Positions 29,130 to 39,083 of a DNA stretch of 64,000 nucleotides are shown in pieces (position 1 is the first letter of the stretch; each line of letters begins with the position of its first letter). Both the position numbers and the translations under genes were made by a program. The notes under the pieces were generated by a model. It was not told where the DNA came from and made no database searches. It saw nothing but the letters and a program-made list of their open reading frames with translations. The stretch spans positions 1 to 64,000 of the forward strand of contig VLTN01000062.1 in assembly GCA_008330645.1 (NCBI GenBank), given 5' to 3'. The stretch is from Cafeteria roenbergensis. Lineage: Eukaryota; Sar; Bigyra; Bicosoecida; Cafeteriaceae.

Positions 29130-31424
29130 ATGCCAGGCAAGTACTGCGCCCACCCGCGCATCGCGCACCGCACGCAGCTCTCGCCGCGCGGCGGCAGATC
29201 GGCACCGCTCGTCTTCTTGGCAGCACTTCTCGTCGTCCTGGCCCATGCCTCGCCCTGCGCTGCTGCCGGGCTGCGGAACGCTGCAGCGCGTGGCTCCGTG
29301 GGGGCGACGCTGCTCGGCAGCACGAATGGGACGGCTTCCCACAGCGCACTCGGCGGCCGGCCGGGCGTGACCGCGGGAGGAGATGACCCAGCCGCGACGC
29401 ACTCGGGATGGTCGTCCGATGCGCCCGCGCGCCGAGCCTCGAGCCAATTGCCGCCACCAGCGTTCGATGTCATTGCAGCACTGGCACAACGTGCACAGGC
29501 GGGCAGGCGGCTGCAGACGCTGGCAACGAGCGTGGCGGCTGGCCTGCTCCACAGTCTTGTTGTGGTCGGCGATAGCACGATCCGGGCTTTCGGCTATAAT
29601 ATGTTTGGCCAGCTCGGGTACGGCACCTCCTTGAATGTGGGTGCAGAGCAAGGCAGACTGCCAATGGATCTGGGTGCAGTTCCTCTGGGCGGCCTTGCGG
29701 TGGCTGTTGCCGCTGGTGACTATCACAGCGTGGTGCTGCTCGTCGATGGGTCTGTGAAAGCGTTCGGCTACGGTCGCAACGGCAGGCTCGGGTCCGGCTC
29801 CATCAGCAACGTAGGCAACAAAGCCACCACGTTGCCGTCGGCGCAGGGTGGAGTGGGCCTGGGCGGCGAGGCGGTGGCCGTGGCAGCCGGAGACAGCCAC
29901 ACCGTGGTGGTGATGGCAGACGGCAAAGTCTTCGCGTTCGGGAAAGGTGGCGGCCAGCTCGGGTACGGCGCCAACGACGACATTGGCGACACAACCGACA
30001 CGCTGCCCCTGACGGTCGGCCCGGTGTCGCTGGGCGGCAATGCCGTGGCCGTGGCTGCTGGCGCCGCTCACAGCTTGGTGCTTCTCGACGACGGCTCCGT
30101 GCTGGCCTTCGGCGATGGTGCCAGCGGCAGGCTCGGGTACGGCGACACGCTCACTGTCGGCGACACCTCCCAGACGCTGCCGTCAAAGCAGGGACCCGTG
30201 TCGCTGGGCGGCAATGCGGTGGCTGTGGCCGCCGGGGAGGAGCACAGTGTGGTGCTTCTCGAGGACGGCACGATTCGGGCATTCGGGAACGGTGGCTCTG
30301 GACGGCTCGGCTACGGCGACACTTCCAACGTGGGCGACACGTCCGGGACGGTGCCGTCGGAGCAGGGACTAGTGTCGTTGGGCGGCAATGCGGTGGCTGT
30401 AGCGGCCGGCAAAGAGCACAGCCTGGTGATTCTTGAAGACGGCACCGTACTGGCCTTTGGTAGTGGCATCCATGGCCGTCTTGGCTACGGCGATACCTCC
30501 AACGTGGGCGACACCTCCCAGACGCTGCCGTCAATGCAGGGACCCGTGTCGCTGGGTGGCAAGGCGGTGGCTGTGGCCGCCGGGGAGGAGCACAGCCTGG
30601 TCATGCTGGCGGACGGCACAGCTCGGGCTTTTGGCGGTGGGCCCCAAGGCAGACTCGGCTACGGCGATGACTCCAACGTGGGGGACACGCCGGAAACAGT
30701 ACCCTCGAAAAGGGGACCCGTGCCATTGGTGCCGCCGTCGCCGTCGCCGTCGCCATCGACTTCACCATCGCCATCGCCATCGCCATCGGCGACGCCGTCG
30801 GCATCAGCCACAGCAAGCGCAACTCCCTCAACCTCTGCTTCGATGACGTCCACGGCCTCGCCAACGCCGACGGCCTCCTCGACAGCCACAGCGTCGGTCA
30901 CACCTTCCCCGACGTCCTCGAACTCCCCGACGGCCACAGCCTCCCCGACCTCGACATCATCGCCGACGCCTACGGCCTCCTCGACCATGACGGCCTCGCC
31001 CACCTCCACGGCCTCGCCCACCTCCACGGCCTCGCCAACGTCCACACCCTCACCGTCACCAACGGCCTCCGCGACGTCCACCGCCAGCCCCTCCGCTTCG
31101 CCAACCGCCTCCGGTGCCGCGACCGGCAGCATCGGCAACAACGGTGATGGCACGCAGCCTGCCGATGACGGTGGCGTGTCGGCATTCGTCGTCATCGGCG
31201 CCGTGGCGGGGGCAGCCCTCCTGCTCGGGGGCGCGGCGTGGGCCATGAAGCGAGTGGGACTGGCCAGCTGGACTGGCGGGAGTACGCCCAGCGCTGCCGA
31301 ACCGGCCTCATCGGGCGCGGCCGCTGTCCAGCAGACCGGCAGCGGCGAGGCATCCGCCGTCGGCGGCGCGAGCGGGCTGAGCAGCATCGGGGTGCAGTCG
31401 CCCGCAAGCGGCAGCCGAGTGTGA
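29130..31424 (+). CDS. RCC1-type propeller surface protein, copy 2
   Basis: This is a 764-aa type I membrane protein and the most complete copy of the family. The signal peptide is SAPLVFLAALLVVLAHASPC. A region of about 110 residues leads to seven RCC1-type repeats, beginning at GLLHSLVVVGDSTIRAFGYN and ending with GEEHSLVMLADGTARAFGGG, each followed by NVGDT..TLPS.QGPVSLGGKAVAVAA. A stalk of TASPTSTASPTS-type repeats, a transmembrane helix (VVIGAVAGAALLLGGAAWAM) and a basic juxtamembrane segment (KRVGLASW) follow. RCC1 propellers serve many roles, from nucleotide exchange to lectin-like or protein binding. The secretory signal and stalk argue against nuclear RCC1 and suggest a cell-surface binding protein (inference). 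Confidence 0.88.
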   Translation: MPGKYCAHPRIAHRTQLSPRGGRSAPLVFLAALLVVLAHASPCAAAGLRNAAARGSVGATLLGSTNGTASHSALGGRPGVTAGGDDPAATHSGWSSDAPARRASSQLPPPAFDVIAALAQRAQAGRRLQTLATSVAAGLLHSLVVVGDSTIRAFGYNMFGQLGYGTSLNVGAEQGRLPMDLGAVPLGGLAVAVAAGDYHSVVLLVDGSVKAFGYGRNGRLGSGSISNVGNKATTLPSAQGGVGLGGEAVAVAAGDSHTVVVMADGKVFAFGKGGGQLGYGANDDIGDTTDTLPLTVGPVSLGGNAVAVAAGAAHSLVLLDDGSVLAFGDGASGRLGYGDTLTVGDTSQTLPSKQGPVSLGGNAVAVAAGEEHSVVLLEDGTIRAFGNGGSGRLGYGDTSNVGDTSGTVPSEQGLVSLGGNAVAVAAGKEHSLVILEDGTVLAFGSGIHGRLGYGDTSNVGDTSQTLPSMQGPVSLGGKAVAVAAGEEHSLVMLADGTARAFGGGPQGRLGYGDDSNVGDTPETVPSKRGPVPLVPPSPSPSPSTSPSPSPSPSATPSASATASATPSTSASMTSTASPTPTASSTATASVTPSPTSSNSPTATASPTSTSSPTPTASSTMTASPTSTASPTSTASPTSTPSPSPTASATSTASPSASPTASGAATGSIGNNGDGTQPADDGGVSAFVVIGAVAGAALLLGGAAWAMKRVGLASWTGGSTPSAAEPASSGAAAVQQTGSGEASAVGGASGLSSIGVQSPASGSRV

Positions 31425-32224
31425 CTGGCCATGCACGACCCGCAGCATTCGCCGCGCGGCGTGTGGGTTGCTGCAGCGGCTTCGTATCAGTGGCAAAAGG
31501 CAGTTGGCGAGTTTTGGTTGTGTGCCCTGGCGATCGCGCTCGCCTTGCCCCGCCAGACGTGCCGTGAGCGACCCGCCCAGCCGCCGCCTTGCGCAGTGAC
31601 TGGGCCGCGGCCTGAATCGGCTGCGGTTTGCGGGCTGCGCACGCACGGCGTTTTGTCCACCCCCTTGAGCTCCGTCCCACGGGACACGCACCCGCTTCGC
31701 GACCCCACACGGGATCCATAGTCGAGTACAGCTCCGACTCGCGCAAGCCACTTTGGGCCGATGGTGCGCGCAATCTCTCGCGTTGCAGGGGCGGAAGCCA
31801 TGGAGCCAGGCCGTCCCGAATTCGCTGCCCAACCAATTCCGAAACTTGGGGCGGCAGAGCGCGGGTCAGTCGCTTCCACGAAGCCAGCCGCTCGGCTTCA
31901 GCGACTGGCCTGCGCGCCTCTGCCCCGCCCGACAGCCAGGGCACGCTCGCAGCTCCCGGTCCCTGCGCTTTGCAGCCATTTGCCAGCGATGCCAGCTCGC
32001 GCGCCCAGCGCGCCGATTCCGCTTCCCAGGAATGCGGCAGCGCTGTGGGCGCGCAATCACAGCGCAGCGTCAGCTGACAGTGCCACCATTTCCGACTCGA
32101 AACCACCAGCGCGGCGTTTTCGCGATCGACCAGCCGCGCGTGCCGCAGGCTTTCAGGCACGCAGGGCACTCCTCGCCGCTTCTGCGTCGCCTTCACAGCC
32201 CTGTGCGACGCCTCGTGGCCCAGG
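31425..32224. repeat. Duplicated flank between RCC1-type copies 2 and 3
   Basis: The first part (31,425-31,879) repeats 27,801-28,256. The second part (31,880-32,224) repeats 28,785-29,129. The two join without repeat X, giving the empty site. The second part probably contains the promoter of copy 3. No gene was recognised. Confidence 0.75.
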
Positions 32225-34462
32225 ATGCCTGGCAAGTGCTGCGCCCACCCGCGCATCGCGCACCGCACGCAGCTCTCGCCGCGCGGCGGCAGATCGGCAC
32301 CGCTCGTCTTCTTGGCAGCACTTCTCGTCGTCCTGGCCCATGCCTCGCCCTGCGCTGCTGCCGGGCTGCGGAACGCTGCAGCGCGTGGCTCCGTGGGGGC
32401 GACGCTGCTCGGCAGCACGAATGGGACGGCTTCCCACAGCGCACTCGGCGGCCGGCCGGGCGTGACCGCGGGAGGAGATGACCCAGCCGCGACGCGCCCG
32501 GGACGGTCGCTCGATGCGCCCGCGCGCCGAGCCTCGAGCCAATTGCCGCCACCAGCGTTCGATGTACTTGCCACGGTGGCACACCGCGCGCGAGCGGGCA
32601 GGCGGCTGCAGACGCTGGCAACGAGCGTGGCGGCTGGCGGCTATCACAGTCTCGTTGTGGTTGGCGACGGCACGCTCCGGGCCTTTGGGCAAGGGAGTTC
32701 CGGCCAGCTCGGGTACGGCTCCACCTCGAATGTGGGCGACACGCAGGACATGCTGCCGATGGACCAGGGCCCAGTGCCTCTTGGCGGCCTTGCGAAGGCC
32801 GTTGCGGCCGGGAGCTATCGCAGCGTTGTGCTGCTCGTCGATGGGTCTGTGAAGGCGTTTGGCTCTGGAGACCATGGCAGGCTCGGGAACGGTGACACCG
32901 GCGACATTGGCAACAAGGAGTCCACACTACCGTCGGGACAGGCTGGAGTGAATCTGGGTGGCGAGGCGGTGGCCGTGGCAGCCGGCAGCGATCATACCCT
33001 GGTGGCGATGGCAGACGGCAAACTCTTCGCGTTTGGCTACGGTGCCAGCGGCAGGCTCGGCTCCGGCTCCACGGACAACATTGGCGACACGGCCCAAACG
33101 CTGCCCCATTTGAAGGGGCCTGTGTCACTGGGCGACGACGCGGTGGCTGTGGCCGTGGCTGCTGGAGGCTCTCATAGCTTGGTGCTGCTGGACAACGGCT
33201 CCGTGCTGGCGTTCGGAGCTGGTGGCTACGGCCAGCTCGGGTACGGCGACACTTCCAACGTAGGCGAAACGCCCCGAACGCTGCCGTCAATGAAGGGAGC
33301 AGTGGCACTGGGCGGCGTGGCAGTCGCTGTGGCAGCAGGGGGTTCACACAGCTTGGTGCTTCTCGAGGACGGCACCGTTTGGACTTTTGGTTTGAACAGC
33401 GAAGGTCAGCTCGGCTACGGCGACACTTCCAACGTGGGCGACACGTCCGCGGCGCTGCCATCAAAGCAGGGAGCGGTGTCGCTGGGCGGCAAAGCTGTGG
33501 CCGTGGCAGCCAACAAAGAGCACACTCTGGTGATTCTTGAAGACGGCACGATTCGGGCATTCGGCAGTGGCGGCTACGGCAAGCTCGGCTACGGCGACAC
33601 TTCCAACGTGGGCGACACGCCCCAAACGCTGCCGTCGGAGCAGGGAGCGGTGTCACTGGGTGGCAAAGCGGTGGCTGTGTCAGCAGGTCGTTTGCACAGC
33701 GTGGTGATGCTGGAGGACGGCACCGCTCGGGCCTTTGGTTATGGCGGTATGGGCAACCTTGGCTACGGCGACACTGCCAACGTGGGGGACACGCCCGGAA
33801 ATCTGCCGTCGGACAAAGGAGTCGTGCCATTGGTGGCCCCATCGCCCACACCATCGCCATCACCCTCACCGTCGGCAACACCCTCGTCATCAGCCACAAC
33901 GAGCGCGTCCCCCACGCCCTCGGTCTCGCCCACCTCCACGGCCTCGCCCACCTCCTCGGCCACGCCCACCGCCACGGCCTCGCCCACCTCCACGGCATCG
34001 CCCACCTCCACGGCCACGCCCACCGCCACGGCCTCGCCCACCGCCACGGCATCGCCCACCGCCACGGCCTCGCCCAGCTCCACGGCCTCGCCTTCCTCCA
34101 CAGCCTCGCCGACGTCCACCGCCAGCCCCTCCGCTTCGCCCACCGCCTCCGGCGCCGCGACCGGCAGCATCGGCAACAACGGTGATGGCACGCAGCCTGC
34201 CGATGACAGTGGTGTGTCGGCGTTCGTCGTCATCGGCGCCGTGGCGGGGGCAGCCCTCCTGCTCGGGGGCGCAGCGTGGGCCATGAAGCAGGTGGGACTG
34301 GCCAGCTTGGCAGGCGGGAGTACGCCCAGCGCTGCCGGGCCGGCCTCATCGGGCGCGGCCACTGTCCAGCAGACTGGGAGCGGCGAGGCATCCGCCGTCG
34401 GCGGCGCGAGCGGGCTGAGCAGCATCGGCGTGCAGTCGCCCGCGAGCGGGAGCCGAGTGTGA
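32225..34462 (+). CDS. RCC1-type propeller surface protein, copy 3
   Basis: This 745-aa paralog of copy 2 has nearly the same signal peptide and N-terminal region. Seven RCC1-type repeats run from GGYHSLVVVGDGTLRAFGQG to GRLHSVVMLEDGTARAFGYG. The repeat surfaces differ most from copy 2 in the middle blades. The stalk is its own expansion of TASPTSTATPTATASPTA-type units (about 33,850-34,140), and it is followed by the conserved transmembrane helix and the tail ending SPASGSRV. It is intact throughout. Near-identity of ends and flanks with copy 2, against more diverged propeller blades, suggests recent duplication with either diversifying selection or gene conversion at the ends. Confidence 0.88.
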   Translation: MPGKCCAHPRIAHRTQLSPRGGRSAPLVFLAALLVVLAHASPCAAAGLRNAAARGSVGATLLGSTNGTASHSALGGRPGVTAGGDDPAATRPGRSLDAPARRASSQLPPPAFDVLATVAHRARAGRRLQTLATSVAAGGYHSLVVVGDGTLRAFGQGSSGQLGYGSTSNVGDTQDMLPMDQGPVPLGGLAKAVAAGSYRSVVLLVDGSVKAFGSGDHGRLGNGDTGDIGNKESTLPSGQAGVNLGGEAVAVAAGSDHTLVAMADGKLFAFGYGASGRLGSGSTDNIGDTAQTLPHLKGPVSLGDDAVAVAVAAGGSHSLVLLDNGSVLAFGAGGYGQLGYGDTSNVGETPRTLPSMKGAVALGGVAVAVAAGGSHSLVLLEDGTVWTFGLNSEGQLGYGDTSNVGDTSAALPSKQGAVSLGGKAVAVAANKEHTLVILEDGTIRAFGSGGYGKLGYGDTSNVGDTPQTLPSEQGAVSLGGKAVAVSAGRLHSVVMLEDGTARAFGYGGMGNLGYGDTANVGDTPGNLPSDKGVVPLVAPSPTPSPSPSPSATPSSSATTSASPTPSVSPTSTASPTSSATPTATASPTSTASPTSTATPTATASPTATASPTATASPSSTASPSSTASPTSTASPSASPTASGAATGSIGNNGDGTQPADDSGVSAFVVIGAVAGAALLLGGAAWAMKQVGLASLAGGSTPSAAGPASSGAATVQQTGSGEASAVGGASGLSSIGVQSPASGSRV

Positions 34463-34980
34463 CCGGACAAGCGCGACCCGCGGTATTCGCCACGCGGCTC
34501 AAGCGCTGCTTGGAGGGCCAGCAGCACCCGAGCTTCATCACAACCAAGCGACCAACCAGCTGAGCGAAAGCGGCCGTCCTGCTTGCGGTGTGACCGGCGG
34601 CCTTCTGCCAGTTATGGAAACAGCTCCGCGCCTGATCTGCCGGCAAGCGCGAGTTCTCCGATTTGCCGGCAAGCCCGCCCTCTTGGCGGGAACACCGGCT
34701 AAACTCCACGTGGGGTTCACCGGTCCAATCCCGTCCCCGCCGTTCACACGTGCGCTGAGTGATGTGTTTGCGTATGTGAGCTTGACCGTCTGACATCTCC
34801 CCCTCTTCCTTCGCGCAGCCCCGTCTTGTCCCCCCACCCTGCCGAGCTTTTGCCATGCAATCAACCTCGCACCCCAACTCGCACGTGGCCTCTCACCGGT
34901 CCAAAATATGCCAGCAGGACAGTGACACAGACACGGCATCGCTGCTACGACGAGCGATGCGGCAGTGGAACGGCACTTCT
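34463..34980. other. Intergenic region after RCC1-type copy 3
   Basis: No gene or named repeat was recognised in this stretch of about 520 bp. It includes short direct repeats of TTGCCGGCAAGC (near 34,638-34,675). Copies 3 and 4 converge across this and the next segment. Confidence 0.5.
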
Positions 34981-35316
34981 GTTCGGTCACTGGTTGGGTT
35001 CGTATTTGTCTGCAGACATAGATTGTATCCCAGACAAAACAGACGTGCCATCTGGCATCGTCCCGACACTCTCTTGGGCTTCCCGGCTTCCCCACACCGT
35101 GCTGGGGCTGCCCCCAGCGTGACTCAGAGGGTCCCGAGCTCAAGTCTACCCGCCTGCGTCGGCGGCCAAGACAAGCAGCTCGCCGGCAAGGCGCGCTCAG
35201 CGTGCGCTTCGCTTTGCCTTCTGTGCCGTGCGAACGTTCGCACAGCACTCCAGGGCCCGTTGCGGTCGGCTTTGAGGTTGTGCGAGAGAGCAAAGCCGCA
35301 TGCGTGACCCGCCCGA
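34981..35316 (+). repeat. Dispersed repeat X, 3'-truncated copy
   Basis: It begins GTTCGGTCAC like the complete copy and stops matching after ATGCGTGACCCGCCC. It contains the internal hairpin-like GGGGCTGCCCCCAGC (near 35,105). The last part of X is missing. Confidence 0.68.
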
Positions 35317-35398
35317 GCCATGGGCGTGGCTCCCCTTGACATGTCCTTCGACAAGGCGGCCGCGAAACTTCGTCGAGCGCGGGAATGTCACTTGTTCG

Positions 35399-37592
35399 TC
35401 ACACTCGGCTCCCGCTCGCGGGCGACTGCACGCCGATGCTGCTCAGCCCGCTCGCGCCGCCGACGGCGGATGCCTCGCCGCTGCCGGTCTGCTGGACTGC
35501 GGCCGCGCCCGATGAGGCCGGCCCGGCAGCGCTGGGCGCACTCCCGCCAGTCCAGCTGGCCAGTCCCACTCGCTTCATGGCCCACGCCGCGCCCCCGAGC
35601 AGGAGGGCTGCCCCCGCCACGGCGCCGATGACGACGAATGCCGACACGCCACTGTCATCGGCAGGCTGCGTGCCATCACCGTTGTTGCCGATGCTGCCGG
35701 TCGCGGCACCGGAGGCGGTTGGCGAAGCGGAGGGGCTGGCGGTGGACGTCGCGGAGGCTGTGACTGACGACGAGGCCGTTTGCGTTGGCGAGGGTGTGAC
35801 TGACGACGAGGCCGACGGCGTTGGCGAGGCTGTGACTGACGACGAGGCCGTCGGCGTCGGCGAGGCTGTGACCGACGACGAGGCCGACGGCGTCGGCGAG
35901 GCGTGAGTGTCTGAGGCGGAGGTTCGGAGTTTGTGAGGCTGATGGCGTCGGCGATGCCGATGCCGATGGCGATGGTGTTGGCGATGGGGCCAGCAACGGC
36001 ACGGGTCCCTTCTCCGACGGCACTGTCTCGGGCGTGTCCCCCACGTCGGACGCCTCTCCGTATCCGAGCCTGCCACTTGCACCTTGGCCGAACGTCCGAG
36101 CCGTTCCGTCTTCGAGCATCACCACGCTGTGATAGTCCCCGGCTGCAACGGCAACCGCATTGCCGCCCAATGACACGGGTCCCTGCTTTGACGGCAGCGT
36201 CTGGGAGGTGTCGCCCACGTTGAGCGTATCGCCGTAGCCGAGCCTGCCGCTGCCGCTGTTCCCGAAGGCCCGAATCGTGCCGTCTTCAAGAATCACCAGG
36301 CTGTGCTCCTCCCCGGCGGCCACAGCCACCGCCTTGCCGCCCAGTGACACTGGTCCCTGCTCCGACGGCACCGTCCCGGACGTGTCTCCCACGTTGGAAG
36401 TATCGCCGTAGCCGAGTCGTCCAGAGCCACCGTTCCCGAATGCCCGAATCGTGCCGTCCTCGAGAAGCACCACACTGTGCTCCTCCCCAGCGGCCACAGC
36501 CACCGCATTGCCGCCCAGCGACACGGGTCCCTGCTTTGACGGCAGCGTCTGGGAGGTGTCGCCGACAGTGAGCGTGTCGCCGTACCCGAGCCTGCCATAG
36601 GTCCCATACCCGAAGGCCAGCATGGAGCCGTCGTCGAGAAGCACCAAGCTGTGATAGGTTCCTGCAGCCACAGCCACTGCATTGCCGCCCAGCGACACGG
36701 GGCCGACCGTCAGGGGCAGCGTGTCGGTCGTGTCGCCAATGTCGTCGGTGGAGCCGTACCCAAGCTGGCCGCCGCCAGACCCGAACGCGAAGACTTTGCC
36801 GTCTGCCATCGCCACCACGGTGTGGCTGGTTCCGGCTGCCACGGCCACCGCCTCGCCGCCCAGATTCACTCCCCCCTGCGCCGACGGCAACGTGGTGGCT
36901 TTGTCGCCTACGGCGTCGCTGGAGCCGTACCCGAGCCTGCCATTGCGACCATAGCCGAACGTTCGCACAGAGCCGTCGACGAGCAGCACCACGCTGTGAT
37001 AGGTCCCAGCGGCAACGGCCTTCGCAAGGCCGCCCAGCGGCACTGCGCCCAGGTCCATCGGCAGCGTGTCCTGCGTGTCGCCCACATTTGAGGTGGTGCC
37101 GTACCCGAGCTGGCCAAGGTCGCCCCACCCAAAGGCCCGGATCGTGCTATCGCCGACCACAACGAGACTGTGAGAGCCGCCAGCCGCCACGCTCGTTGCA
37201 AGCGTCTGCAGCCGCCTGCCCGCCCGCGCATGGTGTGCCACTGCTGCGATGAGATCGAACGCTGGTGGCGGCAATGGGCTCGAGGCTCGGCGCGCAGGCG
37301 CATCGGACAACTGCCCCATGCGCGTCGTGGCCGCGTCATCTCCTCCCGCGGTCACGCCCGGCCGGCCGCCGAGTGCGCTGTGGGAAGCCGTCCCATTCGT
37401 GCTGCCGAGCAGCGTCGCCCCCACGGAGCCACGCGCTGCAGCGTTCCGCAGCCCGGCAGCAGCGCAGGGCGAGGCATGGGCCAGGACGACGAGAAGTGCT
37501 GCCAAGAAGACGAGCGGTGCCGATCTGCCGCCGCGCGGCGAGAGCTGCGTGCGGTGCGCGATACGCGGGTGGGCGCAGCACTTGCCAGGCAT
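35399..37592 (-). CDS. RCC1-type propeller surface protein, copy 4 (inverted, frameshifted in the stalk)
   Basis: This - strand paralog faces copy 3 tail to tail. From the ATG at 37,592 it reads a signal peptide, the N-terminal region and seven RCC1-type repeats (GGSHSLVVVGDSTIRAFGWG to GDYHSVVMLEDGTARTFGQG) without a break. In the stalk, near 35,900-35,935, the frame slips by one base: the first frame runs on into LRLRHSRLADAV, while the correct stalk (ASPTPSASSSVTASPTPTAS), transmembrane helix and SPASGSRV tail are read in the next frame to the stop at 35,399. Without the slip the protein would be about 730 aa. It is either a mutation that removes the anchor or an assembly indel. Its upstream flank contains repeat X, like copy 2, so it probably derives from a copy-2-type ancestor. 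Confidence 0.83.
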
Positions 37593-37930
37593 TCTGGGCC
37601 ACGAGGCGTCGCACAGGGCTGTGGAGGCGACGCAGATGCGGCGAGGAGTGCCCTGCGTGCCTGAAAGCCTGCGGCACGCGCGGCTGGTCGATCGCGAAAA
37701 CGCCGTGCTGGTGGTTTCGAGTCGGAAATTGTGGGACTGTCAGCTGACGCTGCGCTGTGAACGCGTGCCCACAGCGCTGCCGTAGCCTGGGAAGCGGAAT
37801 CGGCCCGCTGGGCGCGCGAGCTGGCATCGCTGGCAAATGGCTGCAAAGCGCAGGGACCGGGAGCTGCGACCGTGCCCTGGCTGTCGGGCGGGGCCGAGGC
37901 AAGCAGGCCAGTCGCTGAAGCTGAGCGGCT
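37593..37930. repeat. Duplicated 5'-flank of the RCC1-type genes, inverted
   Basis: This reads as the complement of the region upstream of copies 2 and 3 (28,785-29,129 and 31,880-32,224). It is joined to repeat X at GCGGCTG/GGTTCATATTTG, with about 20 bp missing relative to the copy-2 junction. Confidence 0.72.
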
Positions 37931-38443
37931 GGGTTCATATTTGTCCGCAGACGTAGATTCCACCCCAACAAAACAGACGAGCCATCAGGCATCGTCGCAA
38001 CACTCTCTTAGGCTACGCGGCTTCCCCACAGCGTGTTGGGGCTGCCCCCGGCGTGACCCAGAGGGTCCCGAGCTCAAGTCTACCCGCCTGCGTCGGCGGC
38101 CAAGACAAGCAGCTCGCCGGCAAGGCGCGCGCAGCGTGCGCTCCGCTTTGCCCGCCGTGCCGTGCGAACGTTCGCGCAGCACCCCAGGGTCCGTTGCAGT
38201 CGGCTTTGAGGCGCTGTGAGAGCAAAGCCGCATTCGTGATCCGCCCGCCCATCCCGCGGCAGGCTGGGAGGTGGCTTGCGAGGTTTCAGTGCCCCTGTGG
38301 GAGCAGACTCCGAGCAAGGCACCGCCACTCCCAGCCCGCTGGCGCCGGACACCCAACAGGTGCCCATTTGGCCACTGCTGGATGCGTGATCACCATCCCT
38401 TACGATCACACGCATCAGCTCGAATCGGAGGCGTTACCGGACA
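37931..38443 (+). repeat. Dispersed repeat X, near-complete copy
   Basis: It runs from GGTTCATATTTGTCCGCAGA to GCGTTACCGGACA and closely resembles the complement of 28,257-28,784. The RCC1-type upstream sequence begins again at about 38,444-38,600 (CGGAAATTTTGGGACCGTCA), so the flank is partly duplicated here. Confidence 0.72.
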
Positions 38444-38653
38444 GAGTCGGAAATTTTGGGACCGTCAGCTGACGCTGCGCTGTGAATGCGCGCCCACAGC
38501 GCTGCCGTAGTCTGGGAAGCGAAATCGGCCCGCTGGGCGCGCGAGCTGGCATCGCCGGTACGGGCTGCAAAGCGCATGGACCGGGAGCTGCCAACGTGTC
38601 GGGCGAGGCCGAGGCGCGCATGCCGGATGCTTGCACCTCAAGGCCTTTCCTCT

Positions 38654-39018
38654 GCTGACCTGTGCGGACGTTGAGAGGCCGCTTGTTGGTGAAGGACTGG
38701 TGTTGACCTCCATGGCTAAAGTTCGGCGCGGCGGGGACCACACGGGGTCGCCCGAGGGACGGGAGGGAGGGTCAAACGATCGAATCGAGCGCACACACAC
38801 CACTCGGGTGCGTGTGCGTGCGGCGAGTATGGGTAGCGGCGGGTGAGCCTCACGCGGGCTCGAACCGGTGTGCCCGCCCAGAGGGCGAGCTTGCGAGCGG
38901 GTTGGATGACCCGCGTCTGCCGTGGGGGCAGAGCGGGCCTGGGGTTGTCTCTGTGTCATCGGGCGGCGGCCGCTCAACTCGAGGGGACAGCAGCACAAGA
39001 CTGTCATCACACACATGA
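38654..39018 (-). repeat. Dispersed repeat Y (first copy), possible SINE
   Basis: About 365 bp, also present at 59,077-59,440. On the - strand it carries GGTTCGAGCCC (38,866-38,856), which matches the RNA polymerase III B-box consensus. No good A-box and no tRNA cloverleaf can be drawn. A CA-rich run lies at about 38,790-38,803. Its end lies close to the 3' end of the OS-9-like gene. Confidence 0.55.
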
Positions 39019-39083
39019 TGCAAAAACACACCGGCTCCTTGAGCAAAAACAAAGCCAACGAAGAACGCACGTGGCGTGCCAAA

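Noticed and set aside
25569-34462. RCC1-type proteins as Ran nucleotide-exchange factors
   Set aside because: Signal peptides, stalks and transmembrane helices place them in the secretory pathway, and they are tandem paralogs rather than a single conserved RCC1.
38840-38930. tRNA-like sequence on the - strand with GGTTCGAGCCC
   Set aside because: The T-arm pairs at only three of five positions, and no D-arm or acceptor stem can be drawn. It is kept only as a SINE candidate.
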